Assembly: GCF_000378125.1 (NCBI RefSeq)
Contig: NZ_KB899241.1
Coordinates: forward strand, 657,652-721,651
Source: Rudaea cellulosilytica DSM 22992
GTDB lineage: Bacteria > Pseudomonadota > Gammaproteobacteria > Xanthomonadales > Rhodanobacteraceae
Direction: 5' to 3'
Length of the DNA: 64,000 nt
This document shows, in pieces, positions 7,764 through 15,939 of this stretch. The translations under genes were made by a program, and so were the position numbers. The notes beneath the pieces were generated by a model. That model searched no databases. It was not told where the DNA came from and saw only the letters and a program-made list of their open reading frames with translations. Positions within the stretch are counted from its first letter, which is position 1. Each line of letters starts with the position of its first letter.

Positions 7764-8735
7764 ATGCTTTCCAGAGCGCGAAAACTGACCACTGTCGGCT
7801 TGCCATTGCGCGACGAACTGTTGATCAAGTCGCTCATCCAGGTGATCGGGACAAAAACAGTCGACGACTGGACATTTTACGAGGGCTTCGAAGCGGACGT
7901 AGCCCTGTGCAATCCGAATTCGAATCTCGCAGGCGTGGCGCTGCGGCGCGCCGGTCAATCCGCTGCCCCCACCTGCGTGTCCGTGGTCCACGACGGCGAC
8001 GATTCGCTGCCGGGCACGAAGGTCCTGCATGCACCGATCAAGAGCAGCGAATTCATCGCGTTGCTCAACGATATCTCCCGTTCGACAGACCATATTCGCC
8101 GCGATGCCGCTCCGGTCGCTGCGGAAGCGGTCGACAGTCGCAGCGTCGCCGATACTCTGCACGAATTGATGCAGGCGAAATCGCCGGCCCTGCATGCCGT
8201 CAACTGCGGGGCGAAGACCGTCTTCATCGTCCCCGCATCGAGATCGCTGTATGCGGCAGCGCCACTTACGCAAACAGATTTGGCGCAATGGTCGAGCGCA
8301 CGCGTGTTGCGCATCGATCGCATGGATGAGCAATCGGCCCGGCGCCTCGCCGGGCATACCGAAAGCCGACGCGATCTAGACGCGCTGCTGTGGCGAATCG
8401 GATTGGAAGGCAGCGACGGTGTATTGCTGCGCAGCCTGCCGCAAGGGGCAAAGTTCAGCCTCAAACACTGGCCGGATTTCGGCCGGCTCGCGCACGAGGC
8501 ATTCCATTTCCGCATGGCTGCGTTGCTGTCGCGTGGTGCCTGCACGATCGAACAGCTCGCCGCAGCATCGAATCACACCTCGTGGGAAGCACGCGCCTTC
8601 GTCAACGCTTGCGCGATGTGCGACCTGATCCTGATCGACGCCGCGGCGGTCGAGCCGGCGCGAGCCGCAGCGCCGCAGCGCCGCTATTCGTCGATCCTGA
8701 AAACGATTCGCTCCGCCCTGGGTTTGCGCGCTTGA
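7764..8735 (+). CDS. Uncharacterised protein of the roadblock/GTPase cluster
   Basis: A 323-residue soluble protein that I do not recognise. No signal peptide or membrane segment is seen. The first about 110 residues alternate strands and helices (VALCNPNS, TCVSVVHDGDD), recalling a degenerate receiver-like fold without a clear phospho-acceptor. Residues about 250-300 (MAALLSRGACTIEQLAAAS...LCDLILID) resemble the small winged-helix module seen at the end of DUF4388-type proteins. It ends 5 bases before the GTPase start, so it is the first main gene of a four-gene operon and may be an effector or adaptor of the GTPase. The ATG has no evident ribosome-binding site. Confidence 0.7.
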   Translation: MLSRARKLTTVGLPLRDELLIKSLIQVIGTKTVDDWTFYEGFEADVALCNPNSNLAGVALRRAGQSAAPTCVSVVHDGDDSLPGTKVLHAPIKSSEFIALLNDISRSTDHIRRDAAPVAAEAVDSRSVADTLHELMQAKSPALHAVNCGAKTVFIVPASRSLYAAAPLTQTDLAQWSSARVLRIDRMDEQSARRLAGHTESRRDLDALLWRIGLEGSDGVLLRSLPQGAKFSLKHWPDFGRLAHEAFHFRMAALLSRGACTIEQLAAASNHTSWEARAFVNACAMCDLILIDAAAVEPARAAAPQRRYSSILKTIRSALGLRA

Positions 8736-8740
8736 TTGCC

Positions 8741-9316
8741 ATGTCGCCACGTGAATACAAATTGATCTTCACCGGCAGCATGGGCGCGGGCAAGACCACG
8801 GCCATCGCCGCGGTCAGCGAAATCGAACCCTGCAGCACCGATGTCGCCAACAACGACAGCGGCGGCCACGCCAAGGCGACGACGACGGCGGCACTCGACT
8901 ACGGCGAAATCACGCTGACCGGCGGCGACAAGCTGCGCCTGTACGGCACGCCCGGGCAATCGCGATTCGACTTCATGTGGAAGATCCTCGGCCAGGGCTC
9001 GCTCGGCGTGATCATCCTCATCGACAACAGCCGGCCCGATCCGCTGCGCGACCTGCGTGACTATGCACAGGCTTTCGGCGATGCGCTTGCGGAATCGCGT
9101 GCGGTAGTCGGCATCGGGCGCTGGCAAACCCATCCATCGCCGAGCATCGAGGAATTTCACGAGGCGGTGCGCGATCTCGGCTATGCGGCACCGGTCCTGT
9201 CCGTCGATGTGCGCGAGCGCCGCGACGTGCTGATGCTGCTCGACGTGCTGTTCCATCAGATCGAAGCGGCCGAGCAGCACGCCGTCCCGGCGATCGCCGA
9301 CATGGAGACGCCATGA
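8741..9316 (+). CDS. Small Ras-like GTPase of the MglA/COG2229 type
   Basis: A 191-residue P-loop protein. Walker A is GSMGAGKT (residues 12-19), a conserved Thr-rich switch I follows (TTT 47-49), and G3 is YGTPGQ (68-73), where the usual Asp is replaced by Tyr, as in several COG2229 GTPases. The G4 position reads VGIGRWQTH (about 123-131) and lacks a plain NKxD, so guanine specificity is uncertain. Small GTPases of this kind act as polarity or signalling switches with roadblock proteins as regulators; here two roadblock genes follow. The last four bases overlap the next start (ATGA), implying coupled translation. Confidence 0.85.
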   Translation: MSPREYKLIFTGSMGAGKTTAIAAVSEIEPCSTDVANNDSGGHAKATTTAALDYGEITLTGGDKLRLYGTPGQSRFDFMWKILGQGSLGVIILIDNSRPDPLRDLRDYAQAFGDALAESRAVVGIGRWQTHPSPSIEEFHEAVRDLGYAAPVLSVDVRERRDVLMLLDVLFHQIEAAEQHAVPAIADMETP

Positions 9317-9723
9317 GCGCGGAAACCAAGCTCGTCAGTCGCACCGAGGCGTCGATCTACCATGCGCACATCGACGCTTTGATGACGTTGCAGCCGGAAA
9401 TCTCCGGCGTGCTCATCTCGACGGTCGACGGGTTCGAGATCGCCGCCAAACTCACTCCGGGCTTGTCGGCGGCGAAGCTGTCGGCGATGACCAGCTCGCT
9501 GCTGGCCCTGGCCGAAGCGATGTGCAAGGAAACCGCGAGCGGAGCTTGCCGCGACATGGTCATCGATGCGGAAAAGAGTCGCATCCTGCTCATGGAGCTG
9601 CCGCATCACAAGCAGAAACTCGTCCTCGCCGTGCTCTGCACGAACAAGGTCACCCTCGGCCAGGTGCTGTGGGCCGTACGAACCTGCCGCGAACAGCTTT
9701 CGCGGCGACTCGACATGTTGTGA
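9313..9723 (+). CDS. Roadblock/LC7 domain protein (first copy)
   Basis: A 136-residue protein with the roadblock/LC7 pattern: an N-terminal helix (ASIYHAHIDALMTLQ), the ISGVLISTVDGFEIAAKL hairpin, a long central helix (SAAKLSAMTSSLLALAEAM) and a C-terminal helix. Roadblock proteins such as MglB dimerise and act as GTPase-activating partners of MglA-type GTPases; this role is inferred from the adjacent gene. It starts within the end of the GTPase gene by a 4-base overlap. The sequence is distinct from the second copy downstream, so a hetero-oligomer is possible. Confidence 0.85.
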   Translation: MSAETKLVSRTEASIYHAHIDALMTLQPEISGVLISTVDGFEIAAKLTPGLSAAKLSAMTSSLLALAEAMCKETASGACRDMVIDAEKSRILLMELPHHKQKLVLAVLCTNKVTLGQVLWAVRTCREQLSRRLDML

Positions 9724-9793
9724 AACCACGCGGGCAGGTACGCATCGGCCTGCCGGCGACGAAATGACGATGCCAAAACAGAGGAGATACGCA

Positions 9794-10153
9794 ATGGCTA
9801 ATTTGAACGAATCGATGAGCGAACTGATGACGATCGACGGTGCGATGGCGGTCTCGCTCGTCGACAGCAACAGCGGGATGCTGCTGGCCCAGGCAGGCAG
9901 CGGCGTCGATCTCGAGGTCGCGGCTGCGGGCAACACCGAAGTCGTGCGCGCGAAACTGAAGACGATGAAAGCGCTCGGCCTCAAGGATGAAATCGAGGAC
10001 ATCCTGATCACGCTCGGCAAGCAGTACCACATCATCCGCCCGGTCGCGAGCAAAGCCGGACTGTTCTTCTACGTGGTGCTCGACCGCGCCCGCTCCAATC
10101 TCGCCCTCGCCCGGCGCAAGGTGCTCGACGTGGAAGGTGCATTGAAGATGTGA
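9794..10153 (+). CDS. Roadblock/LC7 domain protein (second copy)
   Basis: A 119-residue roadblock-like protein. The MTIDGAMAVSLVDSNSGMLLAQAG hairpin, the central helix with AAAGNTEVVRAKLKTMKAL and the LITLGKQYHIIRPV strand fit the fold. The ATG at 9794 is chosen for its GAGGAG ribosome-binding site at 9781-9786. It follows the first roadblock gene by 70 bases, a larger gap than elsewhere in the operon, and is followed by a hairpin terminator. It probably pairs with the GTPase or with the first roadblock protein; which one acts as the GAP cannot be told here. Confidence 0.8.
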   Translation: MANLNESMSELMTIDGAMAVSLVDSNSGMLLAQAGSGVDLEVAAAGNTEVVRAKLKTMKALGLKDEIEDILITLGKQYHIIRPVASKAGLFFYVVLDRARSNLALARRKVLDVEGALKM

Positions 10154-10192
10154 AGCAGAAGCCCGCGGCCCCTGCCGCGGATGAGAGGCCAC

Positions 10193-10220
10193 GCGCGGAT
10201 TGATCTCGATCCGCGCAGCC
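10193..10220. terminator. Hairpin terminator between convergent genes
   Basis: GCGCGGAT (10193-10200) and ATCCGCGC (10209-10216) form a perfect 8-bp stem with an 8-base loop, followed by AGCCTTTG. It separates the roadblock operon from the facing FAD oxidoreductase gene, whose stop is at 10225. The T-run is short. Confidence 0.6.
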
Positions 10221-10224
10221 TTTG

Positions 10225-11724
10225 TTAGCGCGAGTCTCCGACAATCGACCTGGCCGCGTTGCGCCCGCTCGCGCCGCTGATGCCGCCGCCGCCGTGAACG
10301 CCGCTGCCGCACAGGTACAGCCCGTCGATCGGCGTCGCGTGTTTCGACCAGCCCGGCAGCGGGCGCATGAAGAATATCTGGTCGAGGATGAGCTGGCCGT
10401 GGTTGAGATCGCCCTCGCTCAAGCCGTAGTTCGATTCGAGATCGCGCGCTGTGATCACCTGCGTGCGCTGGACTGATGCCTTGAAACCTGGGTACTGCGC
10501 GTCGAGCGTATCGATCGCGCGCTGCGCGACGACGGCGCGCGCCGCCTCCCAGTCTGCCTGCCGCAGCGCATACGGCGCGAACTGGAAGTGGATCGAAACG
10601 ATGTTGCCGCTCATGGTGACTTCCAGATACGGCTGCGCGGAAATCTCGCCGTACTTGGCCGCGTCATAGGCGCGCTCGAGATAGCGGATCGACGGCGCGA
10701 CCGCGAGCGTGCCGTCCGGCAAACCGTGCCTGCCGTCCGTTGCGATATGCACCTTCGCCACGCAGCCGCGCAGCTTGATCGACTGCGCCTGCCAGACGAA
10801 CTCGGGCGGCAGTTCGGCGGCGCCGACGAGTTGCAGGAACGTACGGCGCGGATCGGCCGCGGAGATCACGCAATCCGCGGTAATTTCCTCGCCGCTCGCC
10901 AGGCACACGCCGCGCGCACGCTGATGTTCGACGACGACGTTGCGCACTTCGGCCGACGTGCGTACCTCGCCACCGCGCGCGATCAGTGCCTCGACCAGCG
11001 CGGCAGTGATTGTACCGACACCGCCCGCAACCGGGCGATGCGCGAGTCCGCCGCGGTTGAGCCAGTTGTGCATCAGCGTGTAGCCGGTACCGGCCGACAT
11101 CGGGCCGAGCGTGACGCCGTGGATCGCGAGCGCGGACACGGCCGCGCGCAACGCCTCGGACTCGAACCAGTCGCCGGTGAATTCCTCGGCCGACATCGAC
11201 ATCGCGCGCACGACGCGGAACATGTCGCGGCCGCCGAGGCGGCGCAGCTTCCACAGCAGGCCGGCCAGCGGCAACCCCTCACGCAGCGCGAAGTGCGGCA
11301 AACGCGGCATCGGCGTGCGGTAGGCGGCATCGAGAAACGCCGCGGCGCGATCCATGAAGGTGACGAACTCGGGCCAGCGCTCGGCGTCGCGTGCGGAGAA
11401 CTCGCGGATCGCCGCGCTCGCGCGCGCGGGATCGGCATCGAGGGTCAGACGCTTGCCGCCGTCAAGTAGGCAGGTGTACGCCGAACCCGCGCGCGGCGCT
11501 TCGATGCGCAAGCCGAGATCGGCGACGATATCCGGGCGCAGCTGCGCACTCGCATGCAACGTGTCGACGTTGTTGAACCCGTCACCGAGCGATTCGCTGA
11601 CAAGCTGGCCGCCAGGAATGTTCCGGCGTTCGAGCACGAGCACCTTCTTGCCGGCCTTGGCCAGATAGTTCGCGGCGACCAATCCGTTGTGGCCCGCGCC
11701 GATGATGATGACGTCGTAGGCCAT
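10225..11724 (-). CDS. FAD-dependent oxidoreductase, phytoene desaturase/PYROXD2-like (second copy)
   Basis: A 499-residue flavoprotein of the amine-oxidase/phytoene-desaturase superfamily. The N-terminal Rossmann motif is IIIGAGHNGLVAANYLAKAG, followed by LVLERRNIPGGQ, and the C-terminal FAD segment is GLYLCGSGVHGGGGISGASG. No carotenoid genes lie nearby, and the sequence resembles the PYROXD2-type NAD(P)/FAD proteins more than true CrtI. Substrate unknown. The ATG overlaps the stop of the paralogous gene upstream by one base (TAATG), so the pair is translationally coupled. A longer in-frame extension upstream lies inside the paralogue in another frame and is not coding. Confidence 0.88.
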   Translation of the reverse strand: MAYDVIIIGAGHNGLVAANYLAKAGKKVLVLERRNIPGGQLVSESLGDGFNNVDTLHASAQLRPDIVADLGLRIEAPRAGSAYTCLLDGGKRLTLDADPARASAAIREFSARDAERWPEFVTFMDRAAAFLDAAYRTPMPRLPHFALREGLPLAGLLWKLRRLGGRDMFRVVRAMSMSAEEFTGDWFESEALRAAVSALAIHGVTLGPMSAGTGYTLMHNWLNRGGLAHRPVAGGVGTITAALVEALIARGGEVRTSAEVRNVVVEHQRARGVCLASGEEITADCVISAADPRRTFLQLVGAAELPPEFVWQAQSIKLRGCVAKVHIATDGRHGLPDGTLAVAPSIRYLERAYDAAKYGEISAQPYLEVTMSGNIVSIHFQFAPYALRQADWEAARAVVAQRAIDTLDAQYPGFKASVQRTQVITARDLESNYGLSEGDLNHGQLILDQIFFMRPLPGWSKHATPIDGLYLCGSGVHGGGGISGASGRNAARSIVGDSR

Positions 11725-13307
11725 TATTTCCGATCCTTGAGTATCGCTTCGGCCGCGAGCTTGCCGGGTGCGCCCATGACGCCACCGCCGGGGTGTGCGC
11801 CGGCCGCACCGAAGTAGTAGCCCGGCAGCGGCGTGCGGAAATCGGCCCATTGCGGCGCAGGCCGGAAGAAGAACAGTTGGTGCAGCAGCAGTTCGCCGTG
11901 GAAGATGTTGCCGCCGGTGATGCCGGCGATACGCTCGATGTCCTTCGGCGTGATCATCTGCTTGCCGACGATGCACTGGCGGATGTTCGGCGCGTACTTC
12001 TCGATCGTCGAGATCACGGTCTCGCCGAATGCCTCGCGCTTGGCATCGTCCCAGCCACCCTCGAGGTCGTATGGCGCGTACTGCACGAAGCACGACATCA
12101 CGTGATGCCCCGGCGGCGCCATGTCGCGGTCGATCATCGATGGGATGATCATGTCGATGTACGGGTTCTTCGAGTACTGGCCGTACTTCGCTTCGTCGTA
12201 GGCACGCTCGATGTAGTCGATGCTCGGGCTGATCGAGATCGCGCCGCGGTGCAGCGGCCCTTCGCCGGGCAGGCAGGTGAAATCGGGCAGCGCGTTGAGC
12301 GCGATGTTGACCTTGCCCGACGAGCCGCGCACGCGGAAGCTGCGCACCGCATCGGTGAATTCGCCAGGAAGATGCTTGTCGTCGACGAACTGCAGGAACG
12401 TGCGCTTCGGATCGGCCGCGGACAGCACGATCTTCGCCTGCAGCTCGTCGCCGTTCTGCAACGCGACGCCGGCCGCGACGCCGCCCTTGACGATGACCTT
12501 GTCGACCGGCGCATTGGTGCGGATCTCGACGCCGAGTGCGCGCGCCGAGCGTGCAATCGCAGCGGAGACACCGCCGGTGCCGTTCTTGGCGAAACCCCAG
12601 GCGCGAAACGCGCCGTCGATCTCGCCCATGTAGTGGTGCAGCAGCACGTAGGCTGTGCCCGGTGAGCGCGGGCCGAGGAACGTGCCGATAATGCCGCTCG
12701 CCGACTTCGTGCCCTTGAGCGCATCGAACTCGAACCATTCGTCAAGCAGGTCGGCCGAGGACTGGGTCACGAGTTTGGCGATTCGGTACAGCTCTTTCTC
12801 GCTGAGGCTGCGTGCGTACTGGCCTAGCTTGAGCAGGCCGAGCAGATCGCGCGGGCTCAGGCTCGACGGATCGGGAGGCACCATGCTGATGATGGGCTTG
12901 ATCGCCTTCGCCGCGCGCGCCATGACGCGCGAATACTCGTCGTAGGCCTCGGCGTCCTTCGGCGAATGGCGATAGACCTCCTGCCGAGTCAGGTCGTGGT
13001 CGTCCCAGCTGCCGAGATAGTCGCCGTTGTCGAGCGGCGTCACTGTGCTCGGCAGCGGCAGGATCTTCAAACCGTGCCTGGGCAATTCGAGATCGCGGAT
13101 GATCTCCGGCCGCAACAGGCTGACCACGTAGCTGAATTCGGTGAAGCGATAGCCGGGGAAGATCTCCTCGGTCATCGCCGCGCCACCGACCACTTCGCGG
13201 CGCTCGAGCACCACAACCTTCTTGCCGGCGCGCGCGAGGTAGGCGGCTGCAACGAGGCCATTGTGGCCTGCGCCGATGACGATCGCGTCGTATTGATTGC
13301 TACTCAT
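11724..13307 (-). CDS. FAD-dependent oxidoreductase, phytoene desaturase/PYROXD2-like (first copy)
   Basis: A 527-residue paralogue of the preceding entry. It shows the same dinucleotide fold (VIGAGHNGLVAAAYLARAG, then VVLERREVVGGA), a central AADPKRTFLQFVD strand also found in the second copy as AADPRRTFLQLVG, and a C-terminal GYYFGAAGAHPGGGVMGAPG for FAD. The shared residues indicate tandem duplication followed by divergence. No signal peptide is seen, so it is probably cytoplasmic. It lies 142 bases downstream of a GcvT-like gene with a strong hairpin between them, and the three genes probably act on one substrate. Confidence 0.88.
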   Translation of the reverse strand: MSSNQYDAIVIGAGHNGLVAAAYLARAGKKVVVLERREVVGGAAMTEEIFPGYRFTEFSYVVSLLRPEIIRDLELPRHGLKILPLPSTVTPLDNGDYLGSWDDHDLTRQEVYRHSPKDAEAYDEYSRVMARAAKAIKPIISMVPPDPSSLSPRDLLGLLKLGQYARSLSEKELYRIAKLVTQSSADLLDEWFEFDALKGTKSASGIIGTFLGPRSPGTAYVLLHHYMGEIDGAFRAWGFAKNGTGGVSAAIARSARALGVEIRTNAPVDKVIVKGGVAAGVALQNGDELQAKIVLSAADPKRTFLQFVDDKHLPGEFTDAVRSFRVRGSSGKVNIALNALPDFTCLPGEGPLHRGAISISPSIDYIERAYDEAKYGQYSKNPYIDMIIPSMIDRDMAPPGHHVMSCFVQYAPYDLEGGWDDAKREAFGETVISTIEKYAPNIRQCIVGKQMITPKDIERIAGITGGNIFHGELLLHQLFFFRPAPQWADFRTPLPGYYFGAAGAHPGGGVMGAPGKLAAEAILKDRK

Positions 13308-13387
13308 TCAAACCCTCTCGACAAAACATCCGTGCAGCATTCGGCACACGGATATGCCGACGAATCGGCGGCCAAATCACCGATTCG

Positions 13388-13421
13388 ACAAGCGTGACGC
13401 GGCTCTGCCGCGATCGCTTGT
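13388..13421. repeat. Strong intergenic stem-loop in the GcvT/FAD operon
   Basis: ACAAGCG/CGCTTGT and an inner CGCGGC/GCCGCG form a 13-bp interrupted stem with a TCT loop. It lies between the GcvT-like gene and the first FAD gene, both on the minus strand. No T-run follows on that strand, so partial termination, RNA processing or an mRNA-stabilising role is more likely than full termination. A smaller TCGGCA/TGCCGA hairpin sits at 13341-13360. Confidence 0.6.
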
Positions 13422-13449
13422 CTGCGAACCGCGGCCCCGGTTTCGCAAT

Positions 13450-14646
13450 TCATTTGCGTTTCCATTCGGGTTCATAAAAGGGCAGCTTGACCACCGTCGC
13501 CGGCGCATGCAGGCGATGATGCTCGACCGTGACTTCCATCGCGAGGCGCGTGCCGGGTTCGTAGTGCGGGCGCTGCACGTGCGCTAGCGCGATGTATTTC
13601 TTCAGTACCGGTGACCAGGTACTCGTCGAGGCATAGCCGATCTGCTTGCCGGCATGCATCACCGGCAGGCTCCCGCGCATCGCCATGCCCGGAATCTGCG
13701 GCGGCAAGCCGACGCGCGCATAGAGCTGTTCGAGTCCTTGCCAGTCGACTTCGAGGCCGATGAGTTTCCACGCGGAACCCTCCTTGTGTTCGCGCTCGAG
13801 CGCGCGGCGGCCGACGAAATAGCCCGGCTTGTCGAGCGCGACCGTCCAGCCCAGGCCCATCTCGAATGGCGTCGACTTTTGCCCGCCGATCCAGGCGTGG
13901 TTGGCCGCGGTGTAATCGACGTCAATCATGAACAGACCGGCCTCGACGCGCGCCATGTCCATCGCGAGGATGCCGCAGGGGACGATGCCGTAGTCGCGGC
14001 CGGCCTCGATCAGCGCGTCCCAGACCGCGAGCGCGTCACCCGCGTCCATCCAGATCTCGTAGCCGAGGTCGCCCGTGTAGCCGGTGCGTGAGATCGTCAC
14101 CGGCTTGCCGGCCAGTGCCGATTCGGTCATGCGGAAGAACTTGAGCTTGTCGAGCGGCTTGGCGCAGACGCGATTGAGGATCGCGCGCGACTTCGGCCCC
14201 TGCAGGCTCAGCGCGGCGACCTGGTCGGTGACCTCGGTGATCGTCACGTCCATGCCGACCGCGTTCATCGCCAGCCAGCGCAGGCTCGGCTCGGCCGAGG
14301 TCAGGCGGAATTTCGTTTCCGCCAGGCGCGAGATCGTACCGTCGTCGAGCATCTTGCCATCGTCGTCGCACCAGCCGGTGTAGAACACCTGGCCCACCGC
14401 CATCTTGAGCACGTCGCGCGGGGTCATGCGGTGCAGCAGCTTCGCCGCGTCGGGGCCTTCGATGACGTATTTCATCAGCGGCGTGATGTCGATCAGCGCA
14501 GCCGCATCGCGAATCGCCCAGTATTCGCGGTCGAGGACGAGGTCGTACGAGCCGGCGACGATATAGCCGGCCCAGCGCCGCCAGTTCTGCGGCAGCGAAA
14601 GGCGCGAAGTACGCTCGTGGAACGGCGTGCGCTTGAGTTCGAACAT
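13450..14646 (-). CDS. GcvT-like aminomethyltransferase family protein
   Basis: A 398-residue member of the folate-dependent GcvT/dimethylglycine-oxidase C-terminal family. Typical segments are AAALIDITPLMKYVIEGPDA near the N-terminus, ALSLQGPKSRAIL, SRTGYTGDLGYEIW and the C-terminal YFVGRRALEREH. Such proteins move one-carbon units to tetrahydrofolate during demethylation or glycine cleavage. True GcvT is expected beside gcvH/gcvP, which are absent, so this is more likely a demethylase-type relative acting with the two FAD enzymes downstream. The start at 14646 (MFELKRTPFHERTS) is preferred over an upstream one that adds a basic, low-quality tail. Confidence 0.85.
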   Translation of the reverse strand: MFELKRTPFHERTSRLSLPQNWRRWAGYIVAGSYDLVLDREYWAIRDAAALIDITPLMKYVIEGPDAAKLLHRMTPRDVLKMAVGQVFYTGWCDDDGKMLDDGTISRLAETKFRLTSAEPSLRWLAMNAVGMDVTITEVTDQVAALSLQGPKSRAILNRVCAKPLDKLKFFRMTESALAGKPVTISRTGYTGDLGYEIWMDAGDALAVWDALIEAGRDYGIVPCGILAMDMARVEAGLFMIDVDYTAANHAWIGGQKSTPFEMGLGWTVALDKPGYFVGRRALEREHKEGSAWKLIGLEVDWQGLEQLYARVGLPPQIPGMAMRGSLPVMHAGKQIGYASTSTWSPVLKKYIALAHVQRPHYEPGTRLAMEVTVEHHRLHAPATVVKLPFYEPEWKRK

Positions 14647-14765
14647 GATTTCCCATTCCCGCCGCCGTTGCTGCGGCCGTCGACGGATTATGGGCGAGCG
14701 CCCCGGCGCAGCGCCAGCGCGGCGCAGCATGGACGCCAGGCGGGGCTATCGTCGATCATTGCGCG

Positions 14766-15539
14766 ATGAAACTGCGCACGGTCACCGCCACCCGCTACGT
14801 CACTCCGCTGCGCGAGGGCGGTTCGCTGCCGGCCATCGTCGAGGCCGACGACCAGGGTCTGTACGTGCTCAAGTTCCGCGGCGCGGGGCAAGGTCCGCGT
14901 GCGTTGATCGCCGAACTCGTCGCCGGCGAGATCGCGCGCGCGGCCGCGCTCGCCGTGCCCGAGATCGTCTTCGTCGAGCTCGACGCGGAACTCGCGCGCA
15001 CCGAACCCGATCCCGAGATCCAGGAGCTGATCCGCGCGAGCGCCGGCCTCAACCTCGCGCTCGACTACTTGCCCGGCTCGGTCACGTTCGATCCGCTGGT
15101 CGAGCAACCCGACGCCGAACTCGCCTCGCGCATCGTCTGGTTCGATGCCTACGTCAGCAACGTCGACCGCACCGCGCGCAACGCGAACATGCTGGTCTGG
15201 CACCGCAAGCTGCGCCTGATCGACCATGGCGCGGCGCTGTACTTCCATCACGATTGGGATGACTGGCGCGCGCGCAGCACGCGACCGTTCGCGCAGATCA
15301 AGAACCATGTGCTGCTGCCGTTCGCGAGCCGCATCGCCGAAGTCGACGAGAGCATGCGCGCGGCGATCGCTCCGGCGATCAACGATATCGTCGCGCAAAT
15401 TCCGGGTGCGTGGCTGGCGGATGGCGCACCATTCGCGGCTGCGCGCGAACATCGCGCAGCCTATGTCGAATACCTCACGCGCCGGCTCGACGCACCGCGC
15501 GCATTCGTTGCGGAGGCAATCCGTGCCCATGCAGCCTGA
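14766..15539 (+). CDS. HipA-like kinase
   Basis: A 257-residue protein with the HipA/PI4K-like kinase core. The catalytic loop reads SNVDRTARNANM (Asp134, Asn139), the metal-binding motif is LIDHGAA (Asp153), and VLKFRG (33-39) supplies the likely ATP lysine. It is much shorter than the about 440-residue E. coli HipA, lacks its N-terminal subdomain and has no HipB antitoxin neighbour; instead it overlaps a DUF3037 gene. Pairs of this sort recur in bacteria, and a toxin-antitoxin or signalling role is possible but unproven. The gene is divergent from the GcvT-like gene. Confidence 0.8.
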   Translation: MKLRTVTATRYVTPLREGGSLPAIVEADDQGLYVLKFRGAGQGPRALIAELVAGEIARAAALAVPEIVFVELDAELARTEPDPEIQELIRASAGLNLALDYLPGSVTFDPLVEQPDAELASRIVWFDAYVSNVDRTARNANMLVWHRKLRLIDHGAALYFHHDWDDWRARSTRPFAQIKNHVLLPFASRIAEVDESMRAAIAPAINDIVAQIPGAWLADGAPFAAAREHRAAYVEYLTRRLDAPRAFVAEAIRAHAA

Positions 15540-15939
15540 GCGCAGCCACGCCACTTACGACTACGCGATCATCCGCGTCGTGCCGCGCGTGGAGCGCGGG
15601 GAATTCCTCAATGCGGGCGTGATCCTGGCCTGTCAGGACACAAGTTTTCTCGACGCGCGCATCGAGCTCGATGAAGCACGACTGCTCGCGCTCGATCCAG
15701 GTGCGGACCTCGCCACGATCGCGCAGCATCTCGCCGCGATTCCGGCGATCTGCGCCGGCGGCAAGCGCGCCGGTCCGCTCGCCGTGCTGTCGCGCCGTGA
15801 GCGTTTCGACTGGCTGACCGCACCGCGCAGCGCGCTGATCCAGACCTCGCCCGTGCATACCGGGCGCTGCGGCGACCCGGGCGCCGCGCTCGAAGCGCTT
15901 ATGCGAAAGATGGTGCGTACGAGCGCTGACGCGCGTTGA
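15523..15939 (+). CDS. DUF3037 protein paired with the HipA-like kinase
   Basis: A 138-residue protein with the DUF3037 signature YDYAIIRVVPRVERGEFLNAG near its N-terminus. Function unknown. A GTG at 15523 is preferred because GGAGG at 15512-15516 sits 6 bases before it; the ATG two codons later is 12 bases away. It overlaps the kinase gene by 17 bases, so the two products are made in a coupled way and may interact or form an enzyme-target pair. Its last 41 bases also overlap the 3' end of the facing transporter gene. Confidence 0.8.
   Translation: MPMQPERSHATYDYAIIRVVPRVERGEFLNAGVILACQDTSFLDARIELDEARLLALDPGADLATIAQHLAAIPAICAGGKRAGPLAVLSRRERFDWLTAPRSALIQTSPVHTGRCGDPGAALEALMRKMVRTSADAR

Noticed and set aside
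10225-12738. 837-codon frame joining the second FAD oxidoreductase to an upstream extension
   Set aside because: The extension lies in the wrong frame of the paralogous gene; the conserved N-terminus starts at 11724.
10225-13307. Carotenoid biosynthesis (true phytoene desaturase)
   Set aside because: No crtB, crtE or other carotenoid genes nearby, and two PYROXD2-like copies linked to GcvT suggest another substrate.
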